The translations under genes and the position numbers were made by a program. Positions 51,080 to 60,143 of a stretch of DNA of 64,000 nucleotides are shown one piece after another. The DNA is from Corallococcus carmarthensis. Lineage in GTDB: Bacteria > Myxococcota > Myxococcia > Myxococcales > Myxococcaceae. Location of the stretch: NCBI RefSeq assembly GCF_003611695.1, contig NZ_RAWE01000003.1:62001-126000 (forward strand), written 5' to 3'. The number at the start of each line of letters is the position of its first letter. Position 1 is the first letter of the stretch. The notes beneath the pieces were generated by a model, which ran no database searches, was not told the origin of the DNA, and saw nothing but the letters and a program-made list of their open reading frames with translations.

Positions 51080-52303
51080 TCAGTTCATCCGGCAGGAGGA
51101 GCCCGCGACCGCGGACCAGGAGGTTCCCATGCACTCGTAGAAGGTGTTGCCGCCGCCGCACACCTCCATGTGGCACGACGTGTCGGCCGCGTTGATGACG
51201 GTGCCATTGACGTGCGCGCCGCTCGCGCAAGAACACGCGCCGCCACACGCCACGTTCGTGTTCACCCACTGGTTGCCCGTCCCGCACTCATAAAGCTTGT
51301 TGTCCGAGCCGCAGGTCCGGAAGCCGCAGTACGTAAGGGATTGGGGAATGAGGTTGCCATTCTTGTAGCGGCCGTTGGCGCACGAGCACGTCTTCGGCGC
51401 GCTGCTCCCGGAGAGGCACGAGTCCGCCTGGCCCGCGGGCGCGCGGTTGCAACCATTGGCACACACCTGCTTCACGACCGGGACGCCCCCCTTGCACACG
51501 TAGAGGAAGTTCGAGTCCCCAGGCACGCCATTGTTCCCGCAGAACAGGCCGCCCTCGGGGCTGCAGGTCGTGCCAGCAGGCGGCGGCGGGGTGGTGCCGT
51601 ACCAGTAGCTCTCTCCGTACAGGTTGAGCATGGCGCGGGTTCCGCTGTCGTACTCTGCCTTGACGGTGACCCACCTGGCGGAGCCCCACGCCGCGCCGTT
51701 ATAGGTGTTGGCAAGGAATCCGAGCCAGAGGTCCCAGCCGGCGCCCCCCACGCGGATGCCGTTGATCCAGTTGTACATGTCCTGCTTCGTGGAGAAGGCG
51801 GGCGTGTAGCCGGAGTTCCAGGCCCCATCGAGCACGAACTGCACCGCGGTCGTCATGTTCCCCTGGACCGTCAGGATGGTGTTTCCATAGAGCGCCAGTG
51901 TCTGGGGATAGGTGAAGTAGTCGAACTGGAACATCCCCAGGCCCCCCTCTTGGGAGCCATCGCAATAGTCATCCCAGTAGCCGGCCAGGACGGGCCCATT
52001 GCACTCCGGGGAGTACGGGCCGGGACACTCGTAGGGAGCATGCTCGCCGTAACAGTGGGCCATCCCCGTCTCGGTGTTGGCGATGCCCGCCCAGAGCAGG
52101 GGGTTGTCGACCCGCGGATCCGCCGCCAGCACGGCCTTGATGAGGTCCGAGCGCTGGCGCATGACGGTCGCGGACACCTGCGACTGTGATTGCTCCGCCA
52201 GCACTGCGTCCGTCTCGGATTCATCATCCATGGGCTGGCAGGCGCCCAACCCGAGGGCCAGGGTGACCAGGGCCCATTGACGGACCCGATGTTCGGCTTT
52301 CAT
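51080..52303 (-). CDS. lysozyme/transglycosylase-like lipoprotein with Cys-rich modules
   Basis: This is a 407-residue lipoprotein (LALGLGAC). The domain at about 45-240 looks like a lysozyme or lytic-transglycosylase fold: WAGIANTETGMAHC offers a catalytic Glu, GGLGMFQFDY resembles the GLxQ motif, and WLGFLANTYNG follows. Then come one B module (about 265-315) and two A modules (about 325-407: CSCANGRYKNG, CGFRTCG and CSCASGAHVNG, MEVCGGG). It probably cuts glycan strands while the M23 partner cuts peptides. The assignment of the catalytic fold is moderate. The direct-repeat element lies about 90 bp upstream. Confidence 0.7.
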   Translation of the reverse strand: MKAEHRVRQWALVTLALGLGACQPMDDESETDAVLAEQSQSQVSATVMRQRSDLIKAVLAADPRVDNPLLWAGIANTETGMAHCYGEHAPYECPGPYSPECNGPVLAGYWDDYCDGSQEGGLGMFQFDYFTYPQTLALYGNTILTVQGNMTTAVQFVLDGAWNSGYTPAFSTKQDMYNWINGIRVGGAGWDLWLGFLANTYNGAAWGSARWVTVKAEYDSGTRAMLNLYGESYWYGTTPPPPAGTTCSPEGGLFCGNNGVPGDSNFLYVCKGGVPVVKQVCANGCNRAPAGQADSCLSGSSAPKTCSCANGRYKNGNLIPQSLTYCGFRTCGSDNKLYECGTGNQWVNTNVACGGACSCASGAHVNGTVINAADTSCHMEVCGGGNTFYECMGTSWSAVAGSSCRMN

Positions 52304-52388
52304 GCGTCTCCTATCGGGCGGGACTCGCCCCCCCAGGGGTCGTGCATCGACCTTGGGGCGGGAGTGTCAGCGCACTCGTCGGAGGCGT

Positions 52389-52409
52389 GGGATTAACTCG
52401 AATTAAATC
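52389..52409 (-). promoter_or_regulatory. direct-repeat element upstream of the lysozyme/M23 operon
   Basis: On the minus strand, TTAATTC and TTAATCC lie with a 10-bp period about 90-105 bp before ATG 52303. The block agrees at 16 of 21 positions with 3503-3523, in the same orientation. A CTCGA/TCGAG dyad (52397-52412) overlaps it. Confidence 0.45.
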
Positions 52410-52453
52410 GAGGGCTTTGGCTCTAGCGCGAGGAATGAGGCGGCAGGGCCAAA

Positions 52454-52481
52454 GCGAGCAGGGCCTGTCTCCCCTGCTCGC
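52454..52481. other. strong hairpin upstream of the alcohol dehydrogenase
   Basis: GCGAGCAGGG (52454-52463) pairs with CCCTGCTCGC (52472-52481) over 8 nt. It lies 77 bp before the dehydrogenase start and could be a leader structure or a terminator for antisense reads. The rest of the 255-bp gap holds the direct-repeat element. Confidence 0.4.
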
Positions 52482-52558
52482 CCTGCGGCCTGGCGTCCTC
52501 CCGCACTCCACGTGCGCCCGCACCGCGTCGTCCCCATCCCTCCCTCCGAGGAGATGCC

Positions 52559-53575
52559 ATGGCCAGGAAGATGAAGGCGGTGCAGGTGCCGAAGGCGGGA
52601 GGCCCGCTTGAGATTGTCGAGCGAGAGGTCCCCGAGCCCGGGCCGGGGCAGGTCCGGCTCGCGGTGGAGGCGTGTGGCGTCTGCCACAGCGATGCCATCA
52701 CCAAGGAAGGCTGGATGCCCATCCAGTATCCCCGTGTACCGGGCCACGAGGTGGTGGGCCGCATCGACCGGGTGGGGCCCGGCGTGACGGCGTGGAAGGA
52801 AGGACAGCATGTCGGCGTGGGCTGGCACGGAGGCCATTGCGGCCAGTGTGTCGCGTGCCGCAGCGGCGACTTCGTCACCTGCGAGAAGCAACAGGTGTGC
52901 GGCATCAGCTACGACGGTGGCTATGCGGAGTACCTGGTCGCGCCCCAGGAGGCGCTGGCCCGCATCCCGGAGGGGATGAGCTCCGAGGATGCCGCTCCCC
53001 TGCTCTGCGCGGGCGTCACCACCTACAACTCCCTGCGCAACATGGGGGCGCGGCCGGGTGACCTGGTGGCGGTGCAAGGCATTGGCGGGCTGGGCCACCT
53101 GGCCATCCAATACTCCCGCATGTTCGGCTACCGCACCGTCGCCATCTCGCGCGGAGCGGACAAGAAGCCACTGGCGCTCGAACTGGGCGCGCACGAATAC
53201 ATCGACACGGAGAAGGGCTCTCCGGCCGAGGCCCTCCAGAAGCTTGGCGGCGCGCGCGTCATCATGATGACCGCCTCGAGCAGCAGCCTCGCGGGCGAGC
53301 TGATCGGGGGCCTGGGGCGCAACGGCACCCTGCTGCTGCTGGGCGCGGGCTCGGAACCCATCCCCGTCAGCAGCCTGTCCATGATTTCAAAGCGTACGCG
53401 CATCCAGGGCTGGCCCAGCGGCGTGCCCCAGGACTCGCAGGAGGCCATGGCCTTCAGCGCGCTCGCGGGCGTGCGCTCGCGCAACGAGGTCTTCCCCCTG
53501 GACCGCGCGGCGGAGGCCTACGCGCGGATGATGAGCAACAAGGCCCGCTTCCGGGTGGTGCTCAAGATGCGCTGA
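52559..53575 (+). CDS. zinc-dependent alcohol dehydrogenase
   Basis: This is a 338-residue medium-chain dehydrogenase. Catalytic zinc ligands are Cys42 (GVCHSD), His63 with Glu64 (GHE) and Cys150. Structural zinc ligands are Cys94, Cys97, Cys100 and Cys108. GIGGLGH (174-180) binds NAD(P). All residues needed for activity are present; it probably oxidises or reduces alcohols/aldehydes. GGAG lies before the start (TCCGAGGAGATGCC). There is no partner gene nearby; a hairpin and the direct-repeat element precede it on the other strand. Confidence 0.9.
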   Translation: MARKMKAVQVPKAGGPLEIVEREVPEPGPGQVRLAVEACGVCHSDAITKEGWMPIQYPRVPGHEVVGRIDRVGPGVTAWKEGQHVGVGWHGGHCGQCVACRSGDFVTCEKQQVCGISYDGGYAEYLVAPQEALARIPEGMSSEDAAPLLCAGVTTYNSLRNMGARPGDLVAVQGIGGLGHLAIQYSRMFGYRTVAISRGADKKPLALELGAHEYIDTEKGSPAEALQKLGGARVIMMTASSSSLAGELIGGLGRNGTLLLLGAGSEPIPVSSLSMISKRTRIQGWPSGVPQDSQEAMAFSALAGVRSRNEVFPLDRAAEAYARMMSNKARFRVVLKMR

Positions 53576-53593
53576 GGCGTCGCGCGAGCAGGG

Positions 53594-54163
53594 CTACGGC
53601 GCCGGGGGGGCTTCGGGGTGCTGCATGGACTCCCGCGCGCGCTGTCGCTCTTCACGCTGCTTCGAGACCAGCTCCCGCGCCTTCGCCTTCTGCGTCTCGT
53701 CCAGGAGTGTTTCGACATCGCGGAAGGCCACCATCTCGTTGTCCTCCATCGCCTGGAGCAGGGCCTGCTGCCGCTTCAGGCCCTCTTCGCCCAGGGCCTC
53801 GGGAGGCCGGTCGGAAGGCTGGTACGCGGGGCGGCCTCCCAGGCCCACGGGGCCGCTATTGCCACGCATCCCTGCTCCGCGGGGGGGCCGCTCTCCTGGG
53901 GCGGGTTCGGGGTGGTAGACCTGCCGGAGCTGCTCACGGAGGGGCCGGTTGGCCGCGTCGAGGGCTTCCTCCTTCTGACCCACCTGGATCAACTGGTCCG
54001 TGGTGAGCACCAGCTCTTCATGGTGCTCGAGCAACAGCGCGAGCGGCGATTGGAAGAGGACCCTGGGCGGCGGACGCCCGGGCCGCTCCGCCGGGGACGA
54101 CGAAGCGCAGGCGGTCACGAGGCTCACCAGCAACAACCACGGCACGAGATGGCGCGGCGACAT
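53594..54163 (-). CDS. lipoprotein with Spy/CpxP-like helical region
   Basis: This is a 189-residue lipoprotein (LLVSLVTAC). Helical stretches (LALLLEHHEELVLTTDQLIQ and LKRQQALLQAMEDNEMVAFR, then LDETQKAKARELVSKQREE) flank a Pro/Gly-rich linker. LTTDQ resembles the LTxxQ motif of Spy/CpxP envelope chaperones. The periplasmic chaperone/stress role is inferred from that motif alone. It is convergent with the alcohol dehydrogenase, 18 bp apart. Confidence 0.6.
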   Translation of the reverse strand: MSPRHLVPWLLLVSLVTACASSSPAERPGRPPPRVLFQSPLALLLEHHEELVLTTDQLIQVGQKEEALDAANRPLREQLRQVYHPEPAPGERPPRGAGMRGNSGPVGLGGRPAYQPSDRPPEALGEEGLKRQQALLQAMEDNEMVAFRDVETLLDETQKAKARELVSKQREERQRARESMQHPEAPPAP

Positions 54164-54277
54164 CGGTCCTCCAGGGGGTGTGTGCCTTCATCTCTATTCC
54201 GAAAGCCCGTCCCACAGAAGGGACTGGAGGTCCTGAGGGGATCTTTCTGATGCCTTGCCGCGGCCCGCGCGGACCAC

Positions 54278-54433
54278 TCACATGTATTCGCCGGGCAATT
54301 GGCTGGCTTGTTTCACCCAGGCCTTGAACTGGACCTCGTCGAGCGGTTCATCCTCGTGGATGTGCAGATTGCGCGTCTCCTGGCAATCCATAGCGAGCGG
54401 AGTCGCTTTGACCCCGCTGCGAACTCTAGACAT
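54278..54433 (-). CDS. 51-residue small protein, function unknown
   Basis: The minus-strand frame encodes MSRVRSGVKATPLAMDCQET and ends ASQLPGEYM before TGA (54280-54278). The C-terminal part is an acidic/aromatic helix-like stretch (DEPLDEVQFKAWVKQ). Codon use is less GC-biased than in neighbours (for example AGA, AAA). There is no strong ribosome site. It is the only coding candidate in the 54164-54504 gap. It may be a small regulatory or toxin-antitoxin-like protein, or spurious. Confidence 0.4.
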   Translation of the reverse strand: MSRVRSGVKATPLAMDCQETRNLHIHEDEPLDEVQFKAWVKQASQLPGEYM

Positions 54434-54504
54434 GGCCTGGATGTGCCTGCCCGGTTCGGGCTACATAGGCAGCAGCTCCCCCGCGTTCGCATCCCTGGTG
54501 CCCG

Positions 54505-55098
54505 ATGACACGCCCTGGCCTTCCGCTGCGCCTCCTGGTGTTCGCGACCCTGCTTGGCGGCGGCTTCGCGGTCGCGGAGGAATCCCCGGTGGGCGTCGCG
54601 GTGGACCAGCGCGAGGAGCCTCCGCGCAACTACGGCAACCTGCGCGCCGGGGCGTCCACCTCCGGCCGGCGCCCCAGCATCTGTCTGGAGTTGTCCCCGG
54701 TGGCGCGGCTGGGCGTGGAGGCCTGCGGCACGGGTTCGGGGTTCCTCCACCACGACCCGGAGCCGGAGATCGCCCACTTCCGCGCCAACCTGACGCTCAC
54801 CTCCTGGAAGACGCGCCTCGGCTGGCTCCAACCCCGGCTGAGCGCCGGCTTCGCCGAGCTGCAGGTGGGTGAGGACAGCTCGGGCTTCGACTTCGGAGGC
54901 TCTGGCCCCACGGGCGTGGAGACCGCCGGGCCCGAGGTGGGCGCGTCCCTCCGGGCCCTGCTGCCCATCTCCTCCGGCTTCGAGTTCGTGGGGGAGCTGG
55001 GCTTCAGCGCCGCGTACTTCAACGCCGCGCCGCAGCTGATCAAACCGCAGGCCCGCTTCCAGCCGAGCGCCTCGTTCTCGCTCGGCGTTGGTTTCTGA
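54505..55098 (+). CDS. exported envelope protein, probably small beta-barrel
   Basis: This is a 197-residue protein with a Sec signal (LRLLVFATLLGGGFAVAEE). The mature part has alternating strand patterns with polar tips (ICLELSPVARLGVEACG, FRANLTLTSWKTRLGW, FEFVGELGFSAAYFN) and ends in ASFSLGVGF, with the terminal Phe typical of outer-membrane beta-barrels. The family is not recognised. It is followed after 20 bp by the VTT membrane protein and may be co-transcribed with it. Confidence 0.65.
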   Translation: MTRPGLPLRLLVFATLLGGGFAVAEESPVGVAVDQREEPPRNYGNLRAGASTSGRRPSICLELSPVARLGVEACGTGSGFLHHDPEPEIAHFRANLTLTSWKTRLGWLQPRLSAGFAELQVGEDSSGFDFGGSGPTGVETAGPEVGASLRALLPISSGFEFVGELGFSAAYFNAAPQLIKPQARFQPSASFSLGVGF

Positions 55099-55118
55099 GC
55101 CGCACCGGGCACTGAACC

Positions 55119-55805
55119 ATGACCCTGGCGAGCCCTGGAACGAAGCGCGCGGTGGTGGGCTGGAGCATCTGCGTCAGCGTGGTGCTGGCGGCCGTGCTCG
55201 TTCCCTTCCTCCTCTTCGGAGAGCGCCTGGAGGCAGCCACCCAGGCCTTCCTGGAGGCGCGCCCTCCCGACTGGCAGGTGGCGCTCGTGCTGGGAGGCCT
55301 GCTGGCGGGGGACATCGTCCTGCCGGTGCCGTCCAGCCTCGTGGGCACGGCGTCAGGGGCGCTGCTGGGCTTCTGGGGCGGCCTGGCGGCGTGCTGGGTG
55401 GGAATGATGGTGGGCTGTGGCTGGGGCTACCTGCTGGGCGCCAGGGGCGGCGAGGCGGCCTTGCGGCGCACCCTGGGTCCGCTGGAACTCCAGCGTCTGT
55501 CCCGGCTGGCCGAACACCGGGGCCCCTGGTTGCTGATTGCCCTGCGCGGGGTGCCGATGCTGGCGGAGTCCTCCGTCCTCTTCGCCGGCGCCAGCCGCAT
55601 GCCCCTGGGGAGCTTCCTCGCGGCCTGCGCGTTCTCCAACCTGGGCGTCTGCGCCACCTACGCGGCGGTGGGTGCCTTCTCCGCGCGACTCGGGTCATTC
55701 CTGACGTTGTTCGTGGGCATGGTCCTGCTGCCTGGACTCGCGCTCTGGTCGGTGCGGCGATTCCTACCCGGGCGTCCCGTAACCCAGACATCCCGGATGG
55801 ACTGA
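55119..55805 (+). CDS. VTT/DedA (SNARE-associated) family membrane protein
   Basis: This is a 228-residue inner-membrane protein. VTT-domain features are DIVLPVPSSLVGTASGALLG and the later ALRGVPMLAESSVLFAGASRM. About five helices are visible. DedA-type proteins flip or recycle polyprenyl or phospholipid carriers; the exact cargo here is unknown. Start ATG 55119 is close to the previous stop. Confidence 0.85.
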   Translation: MTLASPGTKRAVVGWSICVSVVLAAVLVPFLLFGERLEAATQAFLEARPPDWQVALVLGGLLAGDIVLPVPSSLVGTASGALLGFWGGLAACWVGMMVGCGWGYLLGARGGEAALRRTLGPLELQRLSRLAEHRGPWLLIALRGVPMLAESSVLFAGASRMPLGSFLAACAFSNLGVCATYAAVGAFSARLGSFLTLFVGMVLLPGLALWSVRRFLPGRPVTQTSRMD

Positions 55806-55944
55806 CGGCGGGCTTTGCCGCACTGCATGAATTTCCGGCAAGACTGTTTTTCGTCTGTTTAGACCTCGACGGCTTCACCCCTGGTGCGCTTAAGCTCCCG
55901 CACCAACGCCCGGCGCCTCGTCGGGTGCAACCGCATGGGGGAGA

Positions 55945-57393
55945 ATGCCTTTGTCCGACAAACCGCGCATCCTGCTAGCCGTAGCACTCGGTGCCACGGG
56001 GCTGCTGGCCTGCCCAGCGACGTCGCTCATGGATTCGGGACCGCCTCCCGCCAAGGCGACGGCGCTCGGAGCCAGTGACTGCCAGGCGGACCTGGCCTGG
56101 CTCAACAGCGCCACGCTCCCCAGCGAGGTGCCGGGAAACAAGACGATCTGCAACTTCGAGCAGTTCATGTGGCAGAGCATGCTCGCGCTCGTCCAACCGG
56201 TCAGCGGCAAGCCCGACATGGTGCAATTCGAGACGTGGATGCCGTCCTACGGCATCTTCATCAAGGACGGGGTGCCGACGGCCTGGGGACAGGAGCCGCC
56301 CGTCTCCTGCACCCACGCAGCGAAGCCGGCGGCGGCCGGAGGCAAGACGCCCCGCCTCTACACCGACATCATCAAGCAGGCCGGGGCGGATCAGCCGCTG
56401 ATCGATCTGAAAGGCGAGTTCGTCTACTACGGCATGTCCGTCAATCAGAGTACCTACACCATGCTGACGTCCTGTCAGCTCTACCAGGCGAACTGCGCGG
56501 GGCAACTCAAGCCCGGGAACAAGGGCATCGACATCATCCAGAAGTATCCGAACCTCGCGTACCCGGACACCGCCGTCGAGCTGAAGTCGAGCTGGATGGT
56601 GCTCGACGACGCGGCCGCCAGTTCGGGCCTCTACTACGTGGTTCCCGGACTGATCCAGGTCAAGGACAGCCCCTGCCGGCAGGTGAACCTGGGGCTGACC
56701 GGCATGCACATCGTGTCCAAGACGCCCAGCTTCCCGGCGATGATCTGGGCCACGTTCGAGCACCGCAACAACGCGCCCGATTGCAGCAACCTCTCGGCGG
56801 CGCCTCCGCTCGGCGGAGCGTGGAACTTCTACAACCCGGGCTGCACCGACTGCGTGACCAACACCTATCAACCGGGCAAGCCCGCCCAGGTCTGCCGCAT
56901 GCACGCGCAGGGGGACTCGGCCATCGGCACCTTCCCCGGGGGCGTCGACTGTAGCGTCAATCCCAACCAGTTCGCCTGTCAGGACAAGACCCGCGCGATG
57001 CTCGCCGAGAGCACCCTGGCCATCAACGCCATCAACAGCAGTGTCCAGGCGCTGATCCAGGCCAACCCCAGCCGCATCAACAAGGTCTGGGCCAACTACG
57101 AGCTCGTCGGAAACGTGTGGACCGTCGGGTCCACGCTCCCTCCCTATCTGCAGGCCCAGCAGGGCTCGCTGTCCGCCGCCAATACGTCCATGGAGACGTT
57201 CGTCCAGAACGGCGTCGCGGCGGTGAGCAACCCCTACAACTGCTTGAGCTGTCACAACATGGCGGGCCCCACCGACGGCCAGAACCTGCCGCCCGCGGGC
57301 TTGAGCCACCTCTTCGACGAAGTCCAGATGCCCGGCGGGTGCACGAACGGCGCCCTGCCCGCCGCGTGCAGCCCCTACATCGGCGGCAACTAG
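55945..57393 (+). CDS. lipoprotein with single haem-c motif
   Basis: This is a 482-residue lipoprotein (GLLAC, Cys23). CLSCH at 433-437 is a c-type haem site in a cytochrome-like tail (NPYNCLSCHNMAG). The long middle has paired cysteines (CTDC, CRMH) and no known enzyme motif; WNFYNPGCTDC may be a binding element. It is probably an outer, electron-accepting lipoprotein. The lectin gene begins 19 bp after its stop, so they form an operon. An AT-rich leader (55806-55944, GAATTTCC, TGTTTTTCGTCTG) precedes it and likely holds its promoter. Confidence 0.7.
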   Translation: MPLSDKPRILLAVALGATGLLACPATSLMDSGPPPAKATALGASDCQADLAWLNSATLPSEVPGNKTICNFEQFMWQSMLALVQPVSGKPDMVQFETWMPSYGIFIKDGVPTAWGQEPPVSCTHAAKPAAAGGKTPRLYTDIIKQAGADQPLIDLKGEFVYYGMSVNQSTYTMLTSCQLYQANCAGQLKPGNKGIDIIQKYPNLAYPDTAVELKSSWMVLDDAAASSGLYYVVPGLIQVKDSPCRQVNLGLTGMHIVSKTPSFPAMIWATFEHRNNAPDCSNLSAAPPLGGAWNFYNPGCTDCVTNTYQPGKPAQVCRMHAQGDSAIGTFPGGVDCSVNPNQFACQDKTRAMLAESTLAINAINSSVQALIQANPSRINKVWANYELVGNVWTVGSTLPPYLQAQQGSLSAANTSMETFVQNGVAAVSNPYNCLSCHNMAGPTDGQNLPPAGLSHLFDEVQMPGGCTNGALPAACSPYIGGN

Positions 57394-57411
57394 AACCCTG
57401 AGGAGACCCCC

Positions 57412-59907
57412 ATGAGCTACCTCGACACGCCTCGCATCAACTTCTCCGGTTCGTTCCAGGCCTCGCCCGCCACCATCAACAACACGCCCAACAACTACAA
57501 CCCGGCGAACTACAACTCGGATTCGCTCAAGCCCGAAAACATCGAGCTCTACTGGGAGCCCAAGGGCGACAGCATCTTCGACCTGCTCAACTGCAAGGTG
57601 ACCACCGTCGAGACGCCCGGCGGCGGGAGCGACTCGCTCGTGGGGGCTGGGGTCATCGCCCTGTACACAGGCTCACCGCCCAAGATGGTGGACCTGGACC
57701 CCATGCAGCAGAACGGCAGTGAGGTCTGGGGCTTCACCGTCATGATCGGTGACATCAGCGGCGCCTACGTCCAGGGCCTGTTCACGCCGGTCGCCTTCAA
57801 TGGCATCTGGGGGAACTCGCAGGGGCCCAACACGCCCCGGAACTCCGCGAGCGGCTCCGCCGTCTACCAATCCACGCTCACGAACCTGAAATGGAACGCC
57901 GGCGATTCGGCGGTCCTCCAGGCGCTCCAGAAGGCGTCGCCGAACCGCCTGTCCATCCGCCTGGTGGTCAGCGCCCACAACAACGCCCCGCAGCTCTTCG
58001 CCTTCACCCCCGCCACCTTCCAGACGATGCAGGCACAGGGGGTGCCCCCCGCCATCCTGGACAAGCTCGCGAGCCTCCAGGACTACGTGATGAACGTGGA
58101 CAGCACCGGCAAGCCGGTGGCTCCGGGGCGGGGCTACATCCCCACGCAGATGTACGTCAGCTCCCTGCTCGATCAGCTGTTGGGCCAGAGCACGGCGGAG
58201 CAGTACGGTCCGGCGATCCTGGCGGCGACCAAGCAGCCCTACCAGCCGTGGATCAACTACAGCACCCAGCAGCCCCTGCCCGAGCAGCCGCTCTATGACT
58301 TCAACTACGGCAAGCTCGTCGGCTCCGTGGGCCCGTGCCTGGATGGCGAGCCCACCTTCGCCGTGCCGGCGCGCACCCTGGCGCAGATCCAGAACCCGAA
58401 TCCGGCCTTGAGCGCGTGGTGGGCTCAAGCGCAGCTCAACCTGGCGGGCTCCACGCCCTCGTTGACGCTCGACCTGGCCAATTCGTTGCCCGTCCGGTTG
58501 CCGGGGCGCCCGCTCTGGGCGGAGAAGCTGGGGACGTTGTCACTCGCCTACTACACGGGCTCCGGCTCCTCGAAGACGTACACCACCGTGGTCCCGTCGA
58601 TTGACTACAGCAATCCCGATTTCATCGACAAGCAGTCCGGGATGCTGGTCGTCACGAACTTTGGCGGCGTCGACCCCCAGAGCCTCGCGAACCTTCCGCT
58701 CGCGATCCAGAGCACGACCAGCGCCGGCACCCAGACCCTGCTGGAGGAGAACTCCGAGGGACTGAGCCTTCGCGCGGACCAGTTCATCTACCGCATGAAC
58801 CCGGGCATGCAGACCACGCCCACCTTCCGGCTTGGTGAGACCAACACCCTCAACCTCTACGTGCGCAAGTTCGGCCGCGTCGAGGGGACGGAGCAGTGGA
58901 AGATCGCCCTGAACACCCTCAGCCCGAGCGCCGCGGCCACCTACACCCTGAGCACCCTGGGCACGTCGGGCACCAATGGCATCAGCGAGTCGAACATCTC
59001 GACGCCCCAGGGCAAGCTGCAGCTGTCCTCGAATCCCGTGAGCGTCACCGGGGGCAAGGCCACCCTCACCCTCACCGGAACGGATCCAGGCAATCCACGC
59101 GGCTACGTGGACGGGCAGGTCTACTTCACCCAGTACACGTTCAGCCCCGCGGTCGCGGACTACAACCCGGACCCCAACGACCTCGTCAGCGTCCAGATCT
59201 ACCAGCAGACGCCGATCACCGGCACGCCCTCGTGGGTCAATGGCATTGGAGACATCCTGCGGCAGTACGGGATGCTCTATCCCATCATGGGCCGCTTCCA
59301 GCTGTGGACGTATGAAGGCGTCATCGTCAACCGCGAGAAGATCCAGCGTGTCCTCGGCCTGGACATCAGCCAGCCGCTGCACATGCCGGTGAGCCGCGAC
59401 CTGTCGGCCATCAAGCTCAAGCTCATCAATGACTGGTTCAACACGGGCATGCCCTACGGGCCCATGGGACCCGTGGGCGGGCCGGGGACCCCTTGGGACA
59501 ACCTGCCGACGGTCAGTGGCTGGGGGCCCATGACGAGCCTCCTGGTGCGCTCGGGTGACATCATCGACGCCATCCAACCTGCCTACGGCTCCAATACCGC
59601 GCCCTTCGAGGGAGGCCCGGGTGGAAACGCGACCACGATCGACCTCACGGACGACGCGATCGTTTCGATGACGGGCTCCACGGGCACGTACTTCGGCATG
59701 ACGCAGATCGCGCAGATCACCTTCAAGACCGCGCGGGGCAAGACCTACGGTCCCTTCGGGACGATGGGGAACGTGCAGGGCGCGAAGCCCTTCTCGCTCG
59801 TCGCGCCCACGGGCAGCGCGTTCCGGTCCTTCTTCGGGACGACGGTCGTGCACTCGGGTGGAACCACGTACATCGCCGCGCTGGGAGCCAACGTGCAGTT
59901 GCTCTGA
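57412..59907 (+). CDS. large protein with C-terminal jacalin-type lectin domain
   Basis: This is an 831-residue protein without a signal peptide. It begins MSYLDTPRINFSGSFQASPA, a start I associate with a family of large beta-rich proteins of unknown function, and carries repeated beta segments. Residues about 700-831 fit a jacalin-like beta-prism: GWGPMTSLLVRSGDIIDAIQ, EGGPGGNATTIDL, GTYFGMTQIAQITF and GKTYGPFG. This suggests sugar binding. GAGGAGAC precedes ATG 57412, 19 bp after the haem-c lipoprotein. Export, if any, would be non-classical. It may bind prey or matrix glycans; that is inference. Confidence 0.75.
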   Translation: MSYLDTPRINFSGSFQASPATINNTPNNYNPANYNSDSLKPENIELYWEPKGDSIFDLLNCKVTTVETPGGGSDSLVGAGVIALYTGSPPKMVDLDPMQQNGSEVWGFTVMIGDISGAYVQGLFTPVAFNGIWGNSQGPNTPRNSASGSAVYQSTLTNLKWNAGDSAVLQALQKASPNRLSIRLVVSAHNNAPQLFAFTPATFQTMQAQGVPPAILDKLASLQDYVMNVDSTGKPVAPGRGYIPTQMYVSSLLDQLLGQSTAEQYGPAILAATKQPYQPWINYSTQQPLPEQPLYDFNYGKLVGSVGPCLDGEPTFAVPARTLAQIQNPNPALSAWWAQAQLNLAGSTPSLTLDLANSLPVRLPGRPLWAEKLGTLSLAYYTGSGSSKTYTTVVPSIDYSNPDFIDKQSGMLVVTNFGGVDPQSLANLPLAIQSTTSAGTQTLLEENSEGLSLRADQFIYRMNPGMQTTPTFRLGETNTLNLYVRKFGRVEGTEQWKIALNTLSPSAAATYTLSTLGTSGTNGISESNISTPQGKLQLSSNPVSVTGGKATLTLTGTDPGNPRGYVDGQVYFTQYTFSPAVADYNPDPNDLVSVQIYQQTPITGTPSWVNGIGDILRQYGMLYPIMGRFQLWTYEGVIVNREKIQRVLGLDISQPLHMPVSRDLSAIKLKLINDWFNTGMPYGPMGPVGGPGTPWDNLPTVSGWGPMTSLLVRSGDIIDAIQPAYGSNTAPFEGGPGGNATTIDLTDDAIVSMTGSTGTYFGMTQIAQITFKTARGKTYGPFGTMGNVQGAKPFSLVAPTGSAFRSFFGTTVVHSGGTTYIAALGANVQLL

Positions 59908-59926
59908 TACCGGACGAGGAGGGGCG

Positions 59927-60142
59927 TCAGCGGGGTCCGGCGGCCGTGAGTTCCATGAGCACGGCCTGCACCTGCTGACGCAACCAACCGTGCGCGCGAT
60001 CAGGCTCGTGCCGCCGGTGCCATGCCGCCACGATGGACAGCACCGGGACGTTCACGGGCATCGGCAGGGTCTTGAGACGCAGCGCCACGAGCGCGGCGGC
60101 GCACATCTTCTCGGGCACCGCCACCAGTCCGGCGGGTGCGCG
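59927..60142 (-). pseudogene. 3' remnant of a LysR-type regulator
   Basis: The minus frame reads PAGLVAVPEKMCAAALVA, VNVPVLSIVAAWHRRHEPDR and AHGWLRQQVQAVL before TGA (59929-59927). This is a typical end of a LysR effector domain (about 70 residues). No winged-helix part is present. The match stops where the hydrolase gene's stop codon lies (60144-60146), so the upstream part was lost by a deletion or insertion at that join. It is not expected to be functional. Confidence 0.6.
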
Positions 60143-60143
60143 C

